Below are positions 8,404 to 16,632 of a stretch of 64,000 nucleotides of DNA, one piece after another. The position numbers were made by a program, and so were the translations under genes. Positions within the stretch are counted from its first letter, which is position 1. Every line of letters begins with the position of its first letter. The stretch comes from Lachnoclostridium edouardi (GTDB taxonomy: Bacteria; Bacillota; Clostridia; Lachnospirales; Lachnospiraceae), in contig NZ_OESQ01000001.1 in the NCBI RefSeq assembly GCF_900240245.1, positions 2,430,571 through 2,494,570 on the forward strand, given 5' to 3'. The notes beneath the pieces were generated by a model. The model worked only from the letters and a program-made list of their open reading frames with translations. It did not search any database and was not told where the DNA came from.

Positions 8404-8462
8404 GTTATCAGAAGGCCTATTTTTACCTAATGTGGGGGAGATCGCAGGCCAGGGGGAAGGAA

Positions 8463-9350
8463 ATGATTGGTGAGATAGAGAAATTTATTATTTATCTGCG
8501 GGAGGTTAAAAAGCTGTCCAAAAATACAGAAGTATCTTACCGAAGAGACTTGGCTCAAATGGCGGCGTTTCTTGCAGATAAGGGTGTAACAGACATTACA
8601 AAAGTGACGAAGACTGTGCTTAATTCTTATATTCTTTATTTAGAAAAAGAAGGAAGGGCCTCCACTACTATTTCTCGTGTAATGGCGTCTATGAAGGCTT
8701 TTTTTCATTATGAGGTGATGGAGGGGAGACTGAGAAGAGATCCTGCAGAACTGATGAAAGCGCCAAAGGTAGAGAAAAAGATACCGGTAATTTTAAGCGT
8801 GAATGAGGTGAACTGCCTTTTGGCTCAGCCAAACGGAGGGGAGCCTAAGGAGATAAGAGATAAGGCTATGCTGGAGCTTTTATATGCTACAGGCATCAGA
8901 GTTTCAGAGCTGATTCACTTAAAAGTGGATGATATTAATTTGTCCATAGGTTTTATTACATGCAGAGATGAAAGAAGGGAAAGGACGGTTCCCTTTGGAA
9001 AGGTTGCCAGCCAGGCCCTTATTCAGTATATGGAGCAGGCAAGACCTTTGCTTTTAAAAGGGAGAACGTCGGAGTGGCTTTTCACTAATTGCAACGGACA
9101 GCCTATGAGCCGTCAGGGCTTTTGGAAAATTGTAAAGCACTATGGAGAGCAGGCAGGCATTAAGGCGGATATTACCCCTCACACGCTGCGCCATTCTTTT
9201 GCGGCTCATTTGCTGGGAAACGGGGCGGATATTCATGCAGTACAGGCGCTGCTGGGACATTCAGATATGGCCACAACTCAAAGTTACATCACATATTCCA
9301 GGTTGGAAAATGAAAGGGCTGCATACGCCCAGGTACATCCCAGAGGATAA
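8463..9350 (+). CDS. xerD: XerD-type tyrosine recombinase
   Basis: 295 residues from ATG 8463, chosen over ATG 8430 because CAGGGGGAAGG lies immediately upstream and the length then equals that of typical XerD. It has an N-terminal SAM-like core-binding domain (to ~residue 90) and a C-terminal catalytic domain with Arg146 (TGIRVSEL), His240/Arg243 (HTLRH), His266 (LGHSD) and the nucleophile Tyr275 (SYITYS). XerD with XerC resolves chromosome dimers at dif. In Clostridia the gene commonly follows spoIIM, as here after the marR/GNAT pair. It could also be a paralogous integrase, but the context favours the housekeeping role. Confidence 0.85.
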   Translation: MIGEIEKFIIYLREVKKLSKNTEVSYRRDLAQMAAFLADKGVTDITKVTKTVLNSYILYLEKEGRASTTISRVMASMKAFFHYEVMEGRLRRDPAELMKAPKVEKKIPVILSVNEVNCLLAQPNGGEPKEIRDKAMLELLYATGIRVSELIHLKVDDINLSIGFITCRDERRERTVPFGKVASQALIQYMEQARPLLLKGRTSEWLFTNCNGQPMSRQGFWKIVKHYGEQAGIKADITPHTLRHSFAAHLLGNGADIHAVQALLGHSDMATTQSYITYSRLENERAAYAQVHPRG

Positions 9351-9369
9351 AAATTATATATAAAGGAGA

Positions 9370-9410
9370 AACCAGAAGAATAAATCGTTTAGATATTCCT
9401 CTGGTTTTTT
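9370..9410 (+). terminator. Rho-independent terminator after xerD
   Basis: AACCAGA-GAATA pairs with TATTC-TCTGGTT (9370-9405, one mismatch pair), followed by a run of six T. Confidence 0.75.
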
Positions 9411-9478
9411 CTTTGGATATAGGGTAGAATAACCATTAGCATATGTCAGAAAAAGAGAAAAGTGGAAGGAGATTTTTT

Positions 9479-10291
9479 ATGTCACATAACAGCACAGCAG
9501 AGAAAATAATAAGAGGAGCAGTAGTTATGGCAGCAATTTCCGCAGCGTTTATAGCAGGCTCTGAAACTATTTATCAGTCTCTCAGCCGTATAGGCCGTCC
9601 TTTCAGCGAAGAGCCGATTTACACTCCGGGAGTCTATACAGAAGAAGAAAACGGTTACGGCGGGCCTGTAACAGTAACTATAAAAGTGACGGACAGGGAA
9701 ATTTTAAGTGTGAAAGCAGACGGGGCAAATGAAACAGACGGGATAGGCAGCAAAGCCGTAAATCAGCTTCCTTTAATGATGGTAAAAAGACAGACATGTA
9801 ATGTGGACGGCATCAGCGGAGCTACAAAAAGCAGCGCCGCAGTGAAGACAGCGGCGGCAAAGGCCTTGGCTCATGCCAGGGGAGAGGAATATGTGGAGGA
9901 AAAACCGGCTGGCTTTGTTACTCCGGACCATATGGCAGACGGCACATATAAATATGAGCAGGGATTTGACGACTCAGGCTACAACAATATTGTCACATTA
10001 GAAATAAAGAACGGAAAAGTAGCAGCCTGTTCCTGGGACGCGTTAAATCAGGATGGCGTATATAAAAGCCAGCTTTGTATGAACGGAGAATACGTAATGA
10101 CAGAAAACGGTCCCACATGGGATGAACAGGCAAAGGCCCTGGCACAGTATGTGATAGAAAATCAGTCCATTGAAAATCTGGCGGACAGTAATGGATATAC
10201 AAATCAGGTGGCCTCTGTAAGCATTAATATTTTTCCGTTTATTAATGGAATTAAAAGCTGTATGATGTCTGCGGCAGGTATTGAGGAGTAA
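9479..10291 (+). CDS. FMN-binding domain protein, membrane-anchored/exported
   Basis: 270 residues from ATG 9479, which has GGAAGGAG before it; the upstream ATG 9443 lacks one. A hydrophobic N-terminal segment (about residues 12-32) anchors or exports it. The FMN_bind domain contains DGISGATKSS, the Ser/Thr-Gly-Ala-Thr motif where FMN is attached covalently to Thr in RnfG/NqrC-like proteins. A second FMN_bind-like half follows without that motif. It probably acts in extracytoplasmic electron transfer. It stands alone between xerD and apt, with 89 bp to apt. Confidence 0.8.
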   Translation: MSHNSTAEKIIRGAVVMAAISAAFIAGSETIYQSLSRIGRPFSEEPIYTPGVYTEEENGYGGPVTVTIKVTDREILSVKADGANETDGIGSKAVNQLPLMMVKRQTCNVDGISGATKSSAAVKTAAAKALAHARGEEYVEEKPAGFVTPDHMADGTYKYEQGFDDSGYNNIVTLEIKNGKVAACSWDALNQDGVYKSQLCMNGEYVMTENGPTWDEQAKALAQYVIENQSIENLADSNGYTNQVASVSINIFPFINGIKSCMMSAAGIEE

Positions 10292-10380
10292 AATCCTAAG
10301 ATAAAGTCTTTGGCTGAGCCATTGCGCGGAAACCTCCGCCGTGATATCATAAAGGGAAGTATAACCAGGAGGACAGGAAG

Positions 10381-10905
10381 ATGAAAAAACTTGAAGATTA
10401 TGTGAGAAGTATACCAGATTTTCCGGAGCCGGGGATTATCTTTCGGGATGTAACTACTATTCTGCAGGATTCTGACGGACTGCATATGGCGGTGGACGGT
10501 TTAAGGGACCTGGTGAAGGGGCTGGATTATGATGTGGTAATTGGACCAGAATCCAGAGGCTTTATTTTCGGCGTTCCGGTGGCCTATGCAGAGCACAAAA
10601 GCTTTGTGCCTGTAAGAAAAAAGGGAAAGCTGCCCTGCGAGACAATACAGGCGGAGTATGAGCTGGAATACGGAACAGCAGTTGTGGAGATGCATAAGGA
10701 CTCTATTAAACCAGGGCAAAAGGTAGTAATTGTAGACGATTTAATGGCTACAGGAGGAACAATTGAGGCAATTATCAAAATGGTAGAACAGCTGGGAGGA
10801 CAGATTGTAAAGGTCTGTTTTGTTATGGAGCTGGCAGGACTTTGCGGCAGAAAAAGGCTGGAAGGCTACCAGGTGGATTCGCTGATTGTATATGAGGGAA
10901 AATGA
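10381..10905 (+). CDS. apt: Adenine phosphoribosyltransferase
   Basis: 174 residues, the normal Apt length. The PRPP loop VVIVDDLMATGGT (about residues 117-129) and the VIGPESRGFIFG adenine/PRPP motif (about 54-65) are intact. It converts adenine and PRPP to AMP in purine salvage. It is preceded by AGGAGGACAGGAAG. Its stop overlaps the LacI gene start (ATGA), so the regulator is probably cotranscribed. Confidence 0.95.
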   Translation: MKKLEDYVRSIPDFPEPGIIFRDVTTILQDSDGLHMAVDGLRDLVKGLDYDVVIGPESRGFIFGVPVAYAEHKSFVPVRKKGKLPCETIQAEYELEYGTAVVEMHKDSIKPGQKVVIVDDLMATGGTIEAIIKMVEQLGGQIVKVCFVMELAGLCGRKRLEGYQVDSLIVYEGK

Positions 10906-11963
10906 AAGGTAAAAAAGAGATGGTAACACAAGAACAGATTGCCAGAAACCTTCATATCTCCAGGACAACTGTAGCAAGAGCGTTTAAGGGACAATTTGTC
11001 AGCGAGGAAACTAGAAAAAAGGTATTGGAGGAGGCAAAAAGGCTTGGATATGAGCCTAATGCTGCCGCCACAAGTCTGGCTTTGAAAAATACAAAGGACA
11101 TTTATGCCTTTATTATCGCTACCATTGACGAAGGATATGGCAGACAGACAAAAGAAGGCATTATGGAAGCTGCTAGAATGTGGAAGGGCTATAACTTTGA
11201 AATACACGTAATATTTACAGATATTACGAAAGGCTCTCAGGGCTGCAGGATTCAGATGGAGCAGTTTTTTGAAGTGATTAATAAAGAAAAGGCTGACGGC
11301 ATTATTTTCAGCGCCTTATCTCAGGAAAATATGGATTGGGTGGAAAGAGTATGCCGGGAAAAGCGGCTTCCTCTTATGACCTTGGATATGATTTACAAGT
11401 GCGACAATTTATGTCATGTGGGGCCGGACTATTTTAATTTGGGCACCTATTCCGCCGCATATATTGCAGGGCTGATGATGAAACGAGGATATATTCTTAC
11501 TTTAGGCTATGACGAGGGGTATGAGCTGAGCAAGCTGAGAATGGAGGGATTTCACCATAAATTAAAAGAATATCCGGAAATTGTATGCAGGGATGTGAAT
11601 CTGGAACAAATATCCAGCTTATATTACAGAAAGATTTTGGAGGAAGAGTTTAGAAAACAGGTGCCTGTGGCTGTGTACGCGCCTTATCATGTAGATTACA
11701 TAGGAGATTTCCTGAAAGAGAAGGGGCTAGAGCATCAGGTGATTACCATAAGCAACGGTATTAACGAAAAAATAGAAAAATACTTATTTGATGGAACCAT
11801 TGACGGCATTGTGTCTGCCAGGCCTTATTTTTTAGGGGCAGTGGCGGCCAGCAATTTTTTCAAATACTTTTTCAGAAAAACAGAGATGCTTCAGGGAACC
11901 ATAGACGTGTCCTGTGATATTTACATAAAAGAAAATTATAACCGATACGACAAGATTTTTTGA
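10902..11963 (+). CDS. LacI-family transcriptional regulator
   Basis: 353 residues. The N-terminal HTH shows QEQIARNLHISRTTVARAF and the LacI hinge-type LGYEPNAAATSLA, then a periplasmic-binding-protein-like sensor domain. The start at 10902 overlaps the apt stop by 4 bp and has GAGGGAAA before it; ATG 10920 is an alternative. Two palindromes with a central CG in the next intergenic region, in front of the Ntn-hydrolase gene, look like its operators. The hydrolase and perhaps the allantoinase module downstream are the likely targets. The ligand is unknown. Confidence 0.88.
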   Translation: MKGKKEMVTQEQIARNLHISRTTVARAFKGQFVSEETRKKVLEEAKRLGYEPNAAATSLALKNTKDIYAFIIATIDEGYGRQTKEGIMEAARMWKGYNFEIHVIFTDITKGSQGCRIQMEQFFEVINKEKADGIIFSALSQENMDWVERVCREKRLPLMTLDMIYKCDNLCHVGPDYFNLGTYSAAYIAGLMMKRGYILTLGYDEGYELSKLRMEGFHHKLKEYPEIVCRDVNLEQISSLYYRKILEEEFRKQVPVAVYAPYHVDYIGDFLKEKGLEHQVITISNGINEKIEKYLFDGTIDGIVSARPYFLGAVAASNFFKYFFRKTEMLQGTIDVSCDIYIKENYNRYDKIF

Positions 11964-12081
11964 TTTGTGCAGAATAGACAAAAAATCTCAATAAAATTGT
12001 TTATAATGGGGAAAAAGACGGAAATAGAAAAGATCATGTTGCATCCCTCTGAAGATTATGATAATATAAAATCATCCTAAA

Positions 12082-12095
12082 TGTTCGCGCGGACA
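12082..12095. promoter_or_regulatory. LacI-type operator, upstream copy
   Basis: TGTTCGCGCGGACA is a 14-bp palindrome (6 of 7 pairs match) with the central CG common in LacI-family operators. The related site at 12159-12172 reads TGCTCGCGTGAACA. Their centres are 77 bp apart. Confidence 0.55.
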
Positions 12096-12153
12096 ATAAA
12101 AGTAACAAAGGTTGAGAAAAGGTAATATTATAATTTACCATATTTTTTTAAAC

Positions 12154-12177
12154 AGAAATGCTCGCGTGAACATTTCT
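12154..12177. promoter_or_regulatory. LacI-type operator, promoter-proximal copy
   Basis: AGAAATG and CATTTCT flank CTCGCGTGAA to form a 24-bp palindrome with 10 of 12 pairs matched. It ends 16 bp before the start of the Ntn-hydrolase gene, downstream of a TATAAT at 12129-12134. That is a position suited to repression by the LacI protein encoded just upstream. Confidence 0.6.
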
Positions 12178-12193
12178 AGAAAAGGGGATAATT

Positions 12194-13219
12194 ATGGCAA
12201 AAAAAATGTATGTAATCGGTATGGTGAGTTTTTTATCAGCAGTAAGCACATTTTCTTCATTAGCATGTACTTTAGTGGGAGCTAACGGCGGAGCTACAGT
12301 GACAGGAAATGCTTATATTGCTTCTACAAGTGATAATCCATATTTGCCGGGGCCGAGGAAACCAGTTTATGTAACAATTCCAAAAGATGGAGGCTATAAG
12401 TTTGTGCATACGCCATGTCTTATTAAAAATGAAGATGGAACGTTTGAGGATGTAGGGTCTGACCGTGGAATGAATGAGACAGGTTTTAGCTGGACAAGAT
12501 CATGGGTAGTGCCAGACGAACCTGAAGATCCTAACAAGATGGCAGCAGTCGACTGGTTTGTAAAAATGGGTTCTACAATATCAAATGTGGATGAGGCAAT
12601 TGAGTTTGTAAAAAATAATCCTAAAGGAATAGGTTGTCAGGGCAATTATATTTTTGCAGATGGAGAAGGAAATATGGCAGTTGTGGAAGTTGGATTTCAG
12701 ACAGTTACGGTTGTAGGAAAATGGGATAAAAACCACAGCGGGCTTGCAGCTAGGGCAAATAGATGGGAATCTGAAGCTATGAAACCATTAGATATCAGTG
12801 CAACAGAAAATTCTGTTTATTATAATACATCTGAGTATCGCTATACAAGAGCAGCACAGCTGGTAAATATAAATTCTGGAAATATTACTATTGATACTAT
12901 GAAAGATATAATTGGTGATACAAACAAAGAAGCAGATCTGTCTATGCCTCATTTAAATTCTATTAATAATCATGGAGTGACAGATGGAACAATTAGCGCA
13001 GAAGTTTGTGACCCGGCGAATAGGACCTTTTGGTATACATATGGATGGTTGGACAGTAAATTTAATCCAGGGGATCCAGCTGTGTATGGGGCAAATAAAA
13101 ATTCCTGGGAAGGTCAGTGGATTCCGTTTATTATACCGGCATTGAAAGAAGAGGGATTTTACACAGACTGGGATGGGAATCTTACGGAAATGGGAGAAAG
13201 ATACATGGCCTCTCTGTAG
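12194..13219 (+). CDS. Secreted Ntn-hydrolase (C45/C69/choloylglycine-hydrolase-like)
   Basis: 341 residues. A signal peptide (residues 1-24, ending FSSLA) is followed directly by Cys25 in ACTLVGAN. Cleavage would free the N-terminal nucleophile that Ntn-hydrolases need. Other family hallmarks are an AxxSDN-like segment near residue 45, GMNETGFSW near 100 and an ADGEGNMAVVEVG strand near 155. Members hydrolyse or transfer acyl groups on linear amides (dipeptides, penicillins, bile salts). It is not a canonical lipobox. The gene looks more A+T-rich in codon choice than its neighbours. It is probably LacI-controlled. The exact subfamily is uncertain. Confidence 0.65.
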   Translation: MAKKMYVIGMVSFLSAVSTFSSLACTLVGANGGATVTGNAYIASTSDNPYLPGPRKPVYVTIPKDGGYKFVHTPCLIKNEDGTFEDVGSDRGMNETGFSWTRSWVVPDEPEDPNKMAAVDWFVKMGSTISNVDEAIEFVKNNPKGIGCQGNYIFADGEGNMAVVEVGFQTVTVVGKWDKNHSGLAARANRWESEAMKPLDISATENSVYYNTSEYRYTRAAQLVNINSGNITIDTMKDIIGDTNKEADLSMPHLNSINNHGVTDGTISAEVCDPANRTFWYTYGWLDSKFNPGDPAVYGANKNSWEGQWIPFIIPALKEEGFYTDWDGNLTEMGERYMASL

Positions 13220-13275
13220 TTGTAAATGAATGATAGAGTATCTGTAAAAATCAATAATAAGTGATGGAATGAAAA

Positions 13276-14649
13276 ATGATTGATAAATTATTAATAAATG
13301 GCGTGATTGTCAGCCATACAGAAACATACCGCGGAAATATTGGCATTGAAAATGGAAAAATCTGTGCCATTACGGCTCCTGATGAAAGGCCGGTTGCCAG
13401 AGAAGTGATTGATGTAAAGGGGAAGTATGTGATTCCCGGGGGAATTGATTCTCACATTCATTTTCAGGACCCTGGCTTTACAGAAAGAGAGGATTTTGAA
13501 AGCGGCACAGCTGCAGCGGCGGTGGGGGGAGTGACAACAGGAATTTCCCATCCTTTAAATCTGCCTCCTGTGGTAGATTTGGAAAGCTATGAATTTACAG
13601 TAAAGGCTTACGAAAATAGAGGATACATAGATTACGGCATTCACGCAGGCGGGACGGCGGGAAACTGTAGCTTAATTGAACAGCTGTGGACGGATACAGG
13701 AGCCACGTCCATTAAAATGTTTATGTGTTTTTCAGTGGCAGAATTTCCATATGTTAAGGACGACGCTTTATATGAAATTCTTACAAAAGTGGCTGCAGTT
13801 GACGGCCTGGCTATGATTCACGCTGAAAATAATGAGCTGATTCAGTACCATGAAAAAAGATTAAAGGCAGAGGGCAGAAAGGACCCTATGGCTTATTTGG
13901 AATCACATTGTGAGGAGGGAGAGTTAGAGTCTGTAAAACGGGCTTTATACTATCTGGAGATTACAGGCGCAAAAGGAGTGATTCTGCACAGCGGCATGTG
14001 CAGCGCTTTGCGGGAAATCAGAGCCGCCAAGCAGCGGGGCGTAAAAGTGTATGCCGAGTGCTGTCCTCATTTTCTCACATTTAATGATCAGGATATGGCA
14101 GAATATGGTCCATATTTAAAATTCTCCCCTGTTATGCGGGACGAGAAGAACAGGCAGGAGCTGTGGAAACTTTTGGAGGAGGGCTATATTCAGACAATGG
14201 GCTCTGACCACAGTCCTTATACAGAGGAAGAGAAGCGGCGGGGCATGATGAATATTTGGGATGCGCCAAATGGAATACCGGGAGTGCAGATGACAATGCC
14301 AGTTCTGCTTAACGGCGTAAATGAAGGAAAATTGTCCTTCCAAAGATTAGTGGAAATTACCAGCTGGAATCCGTCCAGAATTTATGGCCTGGATTACTGC
14401 AAGGGCTCTATAACTATTGGTAAGGATGCAGATCTGGTAGTTGTAGATATGGATAAAAAGCATACATTTGCAAAATCAGACATAAAGAGCAAGGCAAAAT
14501 GGTCGCCTTATGTGGGGAAAACATTTAAAGGATGGCCGGTTATGACATTTGTCCGAGGGGAAGTTGTAGCTGAAAACGGAAATGTGATTGGAAAAGCCGG
14601 ATTTGGAAAGTATGTAGAAAGAAAAAAATACGCTGAGAAAAAGCGTTAA
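13276..14649 (+). CDS. allB: Allantoinase/hydantoinase-type cyclic amidohydrolase
   Basis: 457 residues, full length for allantoinase. All binuclear metal ligands are visible: DSHIHF (two His near residue 57), carboxylated Lys in TSIKMFMC (near 150), His in MIHAENNE (near 180), His in ILHSGMCS (near 237) and Asp in GSDHSPY (near 315). The C-terminal SPYVGKTFKGWPV is allantoinase-like. It opens cyclic amides such as allantoin to allantoate; hydantoin or dihydropyrimidine substrates are possible. A racemase-like gene follows after 20 bp and a KdgT-type permease after that, forming an operon. No allantoate hydrolase is present, so allantoin use is not proven. Confidence 0.75.
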   Translation: MIDKLLINGVIVSHTETYRGNIGIENGKICAITAPDERPVAREVIDVKGKYVIPGGIDSHIHFQDPGFTEREDFESGTAAAAVGGVTTGISHPLNLPPVVDLESYEFTVKAYENRGYIDYGIHAGGTAGNCSLIEQLWTDTGATSIKMFMCFSVAEFPYVKDDALYEILTKVAAVDGLAMIHAENNELIQYHEKRLKAEGRKDPMAYLESHCEEGELESVKRALYYLEITGAKGVILHSGMCSALREIRAAKQRGVKVYAECCPHFLTFNDQDMAEYGPYLKFSPVMRDEKNRQELWKLLEEGYIQTMGSDHSPYTEEEKRRGMMNIWDAPNGIPGVQMTMPVLLNGVNEGKLSFQRLVEITSWNPSRIYGLDYCKGSITIGKDADLVVVDMDKKHTFAKSDIKSKAKWSPYVGKTFKGWPVMTFVRGEVVAENGNVIGKAGFGKYVERKKYAEKKR

Positions 14650-14669
14650 AGAAAGAGAGGAAATTATAT

Positions 14670-15404
14670 ATGAAAATTTTAGTTGCAAATCCAAATAGTT
14701 CAGAGATCGTAACAGGGATCATTATGGAGTCTGCAAAAAGGAAGGTGAAGGATCCTACAACAGAACTGATTCCTCTGACCAATCCTAAGGGAACAAAAAA
14801 TATTGACTGTGGTTTTGCAGATTATCAGTCTGTTTGGAGCTTTATCAGAGCTATTTTAGAGAAAGTAGATGAAATTCATCCGGATGCAGTTGTTTTAGCC
14901 GGGTTTGGAAACGTAGGCGTGTTTGCTTTAAAAGAGGCTTTAAATATTCCTGTTCTCAGCATTTCCGAGACAACCCAGACGCTGGCTTGTTTAATGGGAC
15001 ACAAGTATACAGTACTGACTATGCTGAAGCAGTTTATTCCTTACCAGGAGGATTTAGTGCGCCTTTACAGACTTCAGGATAAATGTGCTTCAGTAAGAGG
15101 TATTAATGTAAATGTTGAGAAATGTGTAACAGACAGAGAAGAGACCTTAAATCAGCTGAAGGAAGAAATTCTGAAGATTGCCGAGGAAGACGGAGCAGAA
15201 GTAGTGGTTTTAGGCTGCGCAGGTCTTTGCGGATACGATGAGGCTCTTCAGGAGTTAGTGGGAATGCCTGTGTTAGATCCTGTTACTGTTACAGTAAAGG
15301 TTGCTGAAATGATGGTGGAGACAGGCTTGTGTCACAGCAAGAGAAGAAAATTTGCAAATCCTCCTCAGGATTTTGAAGCATATTTTTGGGATGGAGAAAA
15401 GTAG
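14670..15404 (+). CDS. Asp/Glu/hydantoin racemase-family protein, first Cys missing
   Basis: 244 residues of the Asp_Glu_race family (hydantoin and allantoin racemases). It starts with MKILVANPNSS as those enzymes do. Racemases of this fold use two cysteines. The second is present at Cys183 (VVLGCAGLCG), but the first position reads LAGFGNVG, with Gly78 where Cys is expected. It may racemise its ligand by another mechanism or do different chemistry. Placement after an allantoinase-like gene suits an allantoin/hydantoin racemase role. GAGAGGAAATTATAT precedes the ATG. Confidence 0.7.
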   Translation: MKILVANPNSSEIVTGIIMESAKRKVKDPTTELIPLTNPKGTKNIDCGFADYQSVWSFIRAILEKVDEIHPDAVVLAGFGNVGVFALKEALNIPVLSISETTQTLACLMGHKYTVLTMLKQFIPYQEDLVRLYRLQDKCASVRGINVNVEKCVTDREETLNQLKEEILKIAEEDGAEVVVLGCAGLCGYDEALQELVGMPVLDPVTVTVKVAEMMVETGLCHSKRRKFANPPQDFEAYFWDGEK

Positions 15405-15466
15405 AAAATATCCAAAAATGGATAATAACGAGCGGGGCAGGATATAAAGTAAAGGGGGAAAATGAC

Positions 15467-16444
15467 TTGAAATCAGTAAAAATTATTAAGACAGTTGAGA
15501 AATTTCCAGGTGGCATGATGGTAATCCCACTTCTTTTAGGGTGCATTGTCAATACATTTTTTCCGGGATTTTTAGGAATTGGAGGATTTACAACAGCGTT
15601 ATTGTCAAATAAAGGTGCAGCTACTTTTGTTGGAATGTTTATTTTCTGCTGTGGAGCTTCTATTAATGTAAGGCAGATTGGAGAACCTTTTTATAAGGGA
15701 GCAGTTCTCACATTTACAAAGTTTGCGATTGGTGTAGCTATTGGAGTAATAGTAGGAAAGATATTTGGTCCTGCAGGTATTTTTACAATAACGCCTTTGG
15801 CGATTATTGCAGCCATTACTAATTCTAACAGCGTAATGTACTCTATATTGGCTAAACAGTACGGTGTGCCCACTGATGTGGGGGCAGTTTCTGTACTTTC
15901 CTTAAACGATGGTCCGTTTTTTACTATGATTGCCTTAGGTTTGACAGGAATGGCCGACATACCTTTTATGTCTATTGTTGCAGTTTTAGTGCCTTTAGGT
16001 TTAGGGATGCTTTTAGGAAATCTGGATGAGGATGTAAGAGAATTGTGTGAAAAAGGTATGCCTATTATTATTCCATTTAACGGTTTCTGTTTAGGAGCAG
16101 GCATGAACTTAATGGATGTAATTAATGCAGGCGTGCCAGGAATTATTTTAGGTTTAGTATCTATGATCAGCACAGGCTTCGGATGTTACTGGGCGTATAA
16201 TTTCTTCTTTGGAAGAAAGAAGAAAACTGCTGTAGGAGCAGGAGTTGGAAATACTGCAGGCAACGCAGTAGCTACTCCCCCGGCTATTGGGGCTGCAGAT
16301 CCGTCTCTGGCACCTTACGCAGCCGCAGCTACGGCGCAGGTGGCTGCAGCATGTGTAATCACAGCGCTCTTATGTCCTTTGCTGACAGCCTGGCTTCATA
16401 AGCGGCTGGAGAAAAAAGAATTGGCAAAAGCCAGACAAGGTTAA
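15467..16444 (+). CDS. KdgT-family (2-keto-3-deoxygluconate) permease
   Basis: 325 residues. The start is set at TTG 15467 because AAAGGGGGAA sits 6 nt upstream and the resulting N-terminus (KTVEKFPGGMMVIPLLLGC) matches the second KdgT copy in the window (29612). A longer in-frame ORF from 15386 would overlap the racemase. It has ten or so membrane segments with the family's GxxxFCCGASI, NSNSVMYS and LNDGPF stretches. Known members import 2-keto-3-deoxygluconate with protons. Here the partner genes are an allantoinase-like enzyme and a racemase, so the cargo may be a cyclic amide or its acid. Confidence 0.8.
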   Translation: MKSVKIIKTVEKFPGGMMVIPLLLGCIVNTFFPGFLGIGGFTTALLSNKGAATFVGMFIFCCGASINVRQIGEPFYKGAVLTFTKFAIGVAIGVIVGKIFGPAGIFTITPLAIIAAITNSNSVMYSILAKQYGVPTDVGAVSVLSLNDGPFFTMIALGLTGMADIPFMSIVAVLVPLGLGMLLGNLDEDVRELCEKGMPIIIPFNGFCLGAGMNLMDVINAGVPGIILGLVSMISTGFGCYWAYNFFFGRKKKTAVGAGVGNTAGNAVATPPAIGAADPSLAPYAAAATAQVAAACVITALLCPLLTAWLHKRLEKKELAKARQG

Positions 16445-16465
16445 AAAAATTTAAATAAAAAGAAC

Positions 16466-16627
16466 CTGGGGTTAAATAGTAAGTTTGCCTTCTGCTTATC
16501 ATGTGTATGCATTTTTCCCACATATGTACAGGATATGGCGGATATAATCCGACATAGACGTACAGGTGTAAGGGAAAACACGCGAACACAGATATCAGAA
16601 GGCTTCCTTTTACTCATTTAACCCCAG
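16466..16627. repeat. 162-bp long inverted repeat between convergent genes
   Basis: The outer arms CTGGGGTTAAAT (16466-16477) and ATTTAACCCCAG (16616-16627) are perfect. Inner arms GCCTTCTG (16487-16494) and CAGAAGGC (16596-16603) are perfect, and the apex TATGGCGGAT (16534-16543) pairs with ATCCGACATA (16547-16556) with one mismatch. All three pairs share a centre near 16545, so the whole stretch folds as one hairpin. A TTTTTT run follows at 16629. It lies between the ends of kdgT and a minus-strand pucR. It could be a bidirectional terminator or a MITE-like element. Confidence 0.75.
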
Positions 16628-16632
16628 CTTTT

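Noticed and set aside
10292..10380. Purine riboswitch before apt
   Set aside because: The gap is only 89 bp and lacks the conserved purine-aptamer loop sequences; no clear aptamer fold seen.
15386..15466. Longer N-terminus for the first KdgT permease
   Set aside because: It overlaps the racemase 3' end; TTG 15467 has a ribosome site and matches the start of the paralogue at 29612.
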